Shown here: in pieces, positions 48,140 through 51,695 of the stretch | Position numbering within the stretch: the stretch's first letter is position 1 | Layout: the number at the start of each line of letters is the position of its first letter | Source: an uncultured delta proteobacterium | GTDB taxonomy: Bacteria > Myxococcota > Myxococcia > Myxococcales > 40CM-4-68-19 | NCBI GenBank assembly: GCA_903911145.1 | Contig: CAIWCD010000006.1 | Location: 1-51,695, forward strand | Length of the DNA stretch: 51,695 bases | Direction: 5' to 3' | The notes under the pieces: generated by a model | The model's database searches: none | Seen by the model: the letters and a program-made list of their open reading frames with translations, nothing else | What the model was told of the DNA's origin: nothing | Made by a program: the position numbers and the translations under genes

Positions 48140-48889
48140 ATGACGGACGAACCGTTCGATCCAATCAGCAGCGCTTCTGCGCTCTTGTTCCCGTCCGGTT
48201 TTTCCAACCTCAGAGGAAATGCCTGGCGCGCAGATCTGAAGGCGGCGTTCCGTCGGCGCGTGTTGGACGCCCACCCGGATCGCGCCCAGGTGCTGGGGAA
48301 GTCTCAGGCGGAACTTCAGCAGGCGTTTCTTGCCATCACCGAAGCCTATCGCCTGCTGGCTTCCTATGGAGAGCCTCCCTGCAGACGAGAACCGACTCGG
48401 CCTGCAACCCCAAAGGGCACTGCCTGCGCGCCACCTTCCGCATGGAGGCCCGCCCGTCCCATGGAGCAGCCGCGCGGCCCTCAATTCCATCGCGGCTCCA
48501 TACCGGAAGGACGACTGCGCCTTGCCGAGTATCTCTACTATTCGGGTCGCATCTCCTGGCGCACGCTCGTGGATGCGATCGCCTGGCAACGCGCACAGCG
48601 ACCGACTCTCGGGCGCATCGCCGTCGACTGGGGACACCTCAACGAACTCGATGTGCGTGAGGTTCTCGCCTCCCGACGGCGCGACAGGGCGCACGGCGTT
48701 CTCTTCGGTGAGCAGGCAGTGCGATGTGGACTGATCACCCCGCGTCAACTGCTCGCGCTCGTCGGTCGCCAGCGTTTTCTTCAGCGCAGGATCGGTGAGT
48801 ACTTTGTAGATTTCGGATTCCTCAGACCGGAGGAGATTCCTGAGATCCGTCTCGCCATCATCAGGCACAACCTCGGCCTGGGCGAGTAG
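48140..48889 (+). CDS. J-domain-like protein
   Basis: 249 residues from ATG 48140 (GTG 48131 possible). Residues about 30-80 resemble a J-domain helix set: WRADLKAAFRRRVLDAHPDR, then ELQQAFLAITEAYRLLASYG. The HPD motif is present. The C-terminal half (LAEYLYYSGRISWRTLVDAI, LGEYFVDFGFLRPEEIPEIR) resembles the N-terminal helical units of type II/IV pilus ATPases (T2SSE-N). A DnaJ-like protein with such a domain occurs in myxobacteria, but the partner is unknown. Confidence 0.7.
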   Translation: MTDEPFDPISSASALLFPSGFSNLRGNAWRADLKAAFRRRVLDAHPDRAQVLGKSQAELQQAFLAITEAYRLLASYGEPPCRREPTRPATPKGTACAPPSAWRPARPMEQPRGPQFHRGSIPEGRLRLAEYLYYSGRISWRTLVDAIAWQRAQRPTLGRIAVDWGHLNELDVREVLASRRRDRAHGVLFGEQAVRCGLITPRQLLALVGRQRFLQRRIGEYFVDFGFLRPEEIPEIRLAIIRHNLGLGE

Positions 48890-48918
48890 GATGTTGCGCC
48901 GCTGAAGCAACCCAGAGG

Positions 48919-50034
48919 CTATCCGCCGGATCGCTGTGCGGAAGGCGGCAGACTCGCTGCCGAGAGAACCTCTCGCGCAATCCGCTCCAGTGGAAGAACC
49001 TTCTCGACTCCACCGAGTTTGATCGCCTCGTTCGGCATTCCAAAGACCACAGAGGTCGCCTCATCCTGCGCGATCGTATAGGCGCCCGCCTCTTTCATCT
49101 CCGCCATTCCGTGTGCCCCGTCGTCTCCCATGCCAGTCAGGATCACCCCGACGGCATTTCGCCCGGCGTAGCGCGCCACGGAGCGGAAGAGCACATCGAC
49201 AGAGGGGCGGTGCCGCGAGACGAGCGGCCCATCGCGCACCTCTACATAATATCGAGCACCGCTGCGCTTGAGCATCGTGTGTTTGTTTCCGGGCGCAATC
49301 AGCACCCTCCCGCGCACCACCGTGTCACCATCCTCGGCTTCTTTCACTGTCACGGCACAGAGACCATCGAGGCGGGCGGCAAATGCCGCGGTGAACTTCT
49401 CCGGCATGTGCTGCACGATCACCATCCCTGGAGCGTCGCCAGGCAGCGCCTCAAGGAACACGCGCAAGGCTTCCGTACCGCCGGTCGAGGCTCCCACCGC
49501 AACGACCCGTTCGGTCGTCTGGAGCATCGCCTGAGAACGCCCTTTGGCGATCATGACATCGGCGCTCAACTTCGGTTGCACCACCATCCTGGGTGCTGTC
49601 CGTGGGCGGGCGCGCGCTGCGGCCCGGATCGCATCGCAGATGCGTACGCGCGACTCCTCGAGGAAGAGTCGCGTCCCCATCTTCGGCTTCTGAATCACAT
49701 CGACGGCGCCCTGCTCAAGCGCGTGCAGCGTCGATTCGCAATCCTCACCGGCAAGACTGGAACAGATGATCACAGGAAATGGATGCTGGGCCATCAACTT
49801 GGAAAGGAAGGTCAACCCGTCCATCCGCGGCATCTCGATATCGAGCGTGATCACGTCGGGCGCGCGCTCACGGATCCGCTCGGCAGCGATGAACGGATCT
49901 CCCGCGGTTGCGATCACCTCAAGCGCCGGATCGGAATTGATCACCTCCGTAAGCGCCTGCCTGACGATCGCCGAGTCGTCGACAATCAGAACGCCAATCT
50001 TCCGTCCGGTAGCGCCGATGCGCGTCTCGCTCAT
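48919..50034 (-). CDS. cheB: Chemotaxis response regulator protein-glutamate methylesterase CheB
   Basis: 371 residues from ATG 50034, with GAGGAGG upstream. Receiver domain: [18 protein letters not shown], phospho-acceptor Asp in [12 protein letters not shown]. Methylesterase domain: catalytic Ser in [11 protein letters not shown], His in [11 protein letters not shown], Asp in [12 protein letters not shown]. It removes methyl groups from chemoreceptors. The start overlaps the end of cheR. Confidence 0.95.
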   Translation of the reverse strand: MSETRIGATGRKIGVLIVDDSAIVRQALTEVINSDPALEVIATAGDPFIAAERIRERAPDVITLDIEMPRMDGLTFLSKLMAQHPFPVIICSSLAGEDCESTLHALEQGAVDVIQKPKMGTRLFLEESRVRICDAIRAAARARPRTAPRMVVQPKLSADVMIAKGRSQAMLQTTERVVAVGASTGGTEALRVFLEALPGDAPGMVIVQHMPEKFTAAFAARLDGLCAVTVKEAEDGDTVVRGRVLIAPGNKHTMLKRSGARYYVEVRDGPLVSRHRPSVDVLFRSVARYAGRNAVGVILTGMGDDGAHGMAEMKEAGAYTIAQDEATSVVFGMPNEAIKLGGVEKVLPLERIAREVLSAASLPPSAQRSGG

Positions 50035-50963
50035 TTGCGCCTCCTCTTCACATCCACCTTGCAATAGACGGTGGGTGCAACCTGGGTCAGCGCGACGTCG
50101 AATCCATTGATGGACTCAGAGTGCCCCAGGAACAGATAGCCGCCAGGAACCAGATTGCTGACGAATCGATCGAGGATCTCAGACTGCAGTCTCCGGCTGA
50201 AGTAGATGAAGACGTTGCGACAGAAAATCGCCTCCAGCGGCGGCCCGAGCGCGTAGTCAGAGTCCATGAGATTGAGACGCCGGAAGCGCACCCGATCCCG
50301 CAGCGTTGGAACCACCCTGACCTGAGGCGTCCCGTCGCGCCGACGCAGCAGATATTTCTGTCTCAGCGCCAGCGGCACGGGCTCCACTGTCACTGCGTCG
50401 TAGGTCGCGGCCCGCGCGCGAGAGAGCATCTCGGTGGAGATATCACTCGCGAGGATCTGGAAACTCAGACCGGGTGACACAAGCGCGGCCTCTGAGAGCA
50501 CCATCGCCAGCGTGAACGGTTCCTCACCGCTGGAGCATGCCGCGCTCCAGATCCGGACCAACCGCTGACCGCCCGATTCGCGAAGCAATGCGGGCAACGC
50601 CTGGGTAGTCAGATAGTCGAAGTGATGTGACTCCCGGAAGAAGTCGGTCTTGTTGGTGCTGATCTCGTCGATCATCAACCGCACTTCTGCTTCGTCACCG
50701 CCGGCCAGAACCCGGTTGGTGTAGTCGGAGAAGTTGTCCAACCCCAGCTGGCGGAGCCGGCGGCGCAGCCGGCCCTCCAGCATGATCTTCTTCCCCGCTG
50801 CCACCTGGATGCCGCAGACACTCTCGATGAACGCGCCAAGGCGGGCGAAGTCCGCATCGGAGATCTGCGCGCCAGTCAGCGGCGCGAGCCAACCCGGGTC
50901 AGGCGGCGACGGGTGCAACGGGCACGCTCTCTGTCGGCGCGGATGAGCTGACGGGGCCAGCAA
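50031..50963 (-). CDS. cheR: Chemotaxis protein methyltransferase CheR
   Basis: 310 residues if started at 50963. This start overlaps cheW by 65 bp; TTG 50918 (295 residues, 20-bp overlap) is more plausible. N-terminal helical domain with [32 protein letters not shown], the SAM-binding [36 protein letters not shown] and [11 protein letters not shown]. It methylates glutamates of MCPs. Confidence 0.94.
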   Translation of the reverse strand: MLAPSAHPRRQRACPLHPSPPDPGWLAPLTGAQISDADFARLGAFIESVCGIQVAAGKKIMLEGRLRRRLRQLGLDNFSDYTNRVLAGGDEAEVRLMIDEISTNKTDFFRESHHFDYLTTQALPALLRESGGQRLVRIWSAACSSGEEPFTLAMVLSEAALVSPGLSFQILASDISTEMLSRARAATYDAVTVEPVPLALRQKYLLRRRDGTPQVRVVPTLRDRVRFRRLNLMDSDYALGPPLEAIFCRNVFIYFSRRLQSEILDRFVSNLVPGGYLFLGHSESINGFDVALTQVAPTVYCKVDVKRRRK

Positions 50964-51426
50964 CGCTCCGAAGTTCGTCCTCCGTGAGCACGCGGTCGAT
51001 GTCGAGGATGATGAGGAACTGCTCTTCCCTTTTTCCGATTCCGCGGATGAAGTCGATGTTCACCCTCGTCCCCATCTTCGGCGGCGGCTCGATGTTCTTC
51101 GCCTCCAGCTCGATCACCTCCTGCACTGAATCGGCAAGAGCTCCCAACACGATCTTCTCTCCGTTCGCCTCCACCTCTGTGATCACCACACAGGTATCGA
51201 TCGTCCGCTCGGTCCGGGCCATCCCGAACTTCAAGCGAAGATCCACCACTGGAACCACACTCCCGCGCAGATTGATCACCCCCCGCATGAAATCAGGAGT
51301 GCGCGGTACCTTGGTCGCCGAGGTGAACTCCAGGACTTCGCGGACCTTGGAGATGTCGACCGCAAACTGCTCCTTGTCGAGCGTGAACGTCAGATACTGA
51401 GACGGCTCGTTGGTGACGGTGGCCAT
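50899..51426 (-). CDS. cheW: Chemotaxis coupling protein CheW
   Basis: 175 residues. YLTFTLDKEQFAVDISKVRE, PDFMRGVINLRGSVVPVVDL and IIEVANGEK-type strands make the SH3-like pair. The tail ([18 protein letters not shown]) is an extension. It links receptors to CheA; no cheA is visible in the window. Confidence 0.95.
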   Translation of the reverse strand: MATVTNEPSQYLTFTLDKEQFAVDISKVREVLEFTSATKVPRTPDFMRGVINLRGSVVPVVDLRLKFGMARTERTIDTCVVITEVEANGEKIVLGALADSVQEVIELEAKNIEPPPKMGTRVNIDFIRGIGKREEQFLIILDIDRVLTEDELRSVAGPVSSSAPTESVPVAPVAA

Positions 51427-51434
51427 GTCATCCC

Positions 51435-51695
51435 TCAGTAGGCAGTGAATTCGCGGTCGCCCGCATCCGCATTGCCGAGTTGGATCTGAGGCCCGTTGCC
51501 GTTGCCATTGCTTTCGCCGTTGCTCTTGGCCTTTGTGTTGAACGCAATCTCAGAGGCCGCCTTCAGTTGCCGAGCCGGCGCCTTGAGTTGCTTGCGCGCA
51601 GGCCCAGCGCGGTGCTCTTGCGCGCCCACCTTGAAGAAGCCGATGGTCGACTGCAGTTGCTCTGCCTGGCCCGACAATTCCTGAGACGTAGAGGC
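51435..51695 (-). CDS. Methyl-accepting chemotaxis protein, 3' end (partial)
   Basis: The window cuts the 5' part. The frame is open to the window edge and begins ASTSQELSGQAEQLQSTIGFF, the typical end of the MCP signalling domain, then a Lys/Ala and Asn/Gly-rich tail ending REFTAY. It lies 8 bp upstream of cheW on the same strand, so an mcp-cheW-cheR-cheB operon is likely. Confidence 0.88.
   Translation of the reverse strand, partial: ASTSQELSGQAEQLQSTIGFFKVGAQEHRAGPARKQLKAPARQLKAASEIAFNTKAKSNGESNGNGNGPQIQLGNADAGDREFTAY

Overview
High-GC bacterial chromosome segment, most likely from a Myxococcota or related former deltaproteobacterial lineage. Indications are a secreted lysozyme with an Asp-Ala-Gly repeat linker and a MYXO-CTERM-like tail (Cys motif, membrane helix, Arg cluster), several lipoproteins with Ig-like modules, and a Che gene group next to an MCP. 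The core is the translation operon thrS-infC-rpmI-rplT-pheS-pheT-ihfA (minus strand, 21775 to 13917), with tRNA-Val(GAC) at one end and tRNA-Pro(GGG) at the other.

Layout: 1-1283 is a complete IS256-family insertion sequence. 1455-3230 holds a GH25 lysozyme and a small unknown gene. 3331-13764 is integrative element 1, a 10.33 kb unit in the 3' end of tRNA-Pro, bounded by a 104-bp direct repeat. 13717-22000 is the housekeeping operon with its two tRNAs. 21956-27606 is integrative element 2, a 5.6 kb unit in the 3' end of tRNA-Val, bounded by a 46-bp repeat. 27607-28190 holds decayed phage-like remnants. 28190-48890 is mostly secreted, lipoprotein or envelope genes of unknown role, plus an ArsR regulator, a methyltransferase, a GH5-like glycosidase and a VIT/VWA protein. 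48919-51695 is cheB-cheR-cheW and the end of an MCP gene.

Two systems stand out. First, element 1 carries a complete diversity-generating retroelement (DGR): a reverse transcriptase with YVDD and an [IVL]GxxxSQ motif, an Avd-like helical-bundle protein, a 111-bp template repeat (TR), and a secreted CsgG-like/PEGA/FGE-fold target protein whose last 36 codons form the variable repeat (VR). TR and VR differ at 23 positions, and 22 of these are adenines in the TR. The RT gene is inverted relative to the rest, and a ParE-type toxin-antitoxin pair lies between TR and RT.

Second, the two elements share one architecture: an RHH gene, an excisionase-like HTH gene and a tyrosine integrase whose reading frame runs through the attachment site into the antisense of the tRNA. 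Each has a second HTH coding region just inside the opposite end. Joining the ends in silico fuses the integrase in frame to that distal HTH domain in both cases, giving 574 and 573 residues. Integration would therefore cut off a C-terminal HTH domain of about 119 residues. Both elements also have paired 11-bp tandem arm-site candidates on both sides of the core, and a long palindrome whose loop contains CAACGACGG.

Minor points: frameshifts in a replication-relaxation gene and in an ice-binding-like (DUF3494) gene, a nonsense codon at position 3 of a lipoprotein gene, a likely AUC start for infC, and several orphan antitoxins in element 1.
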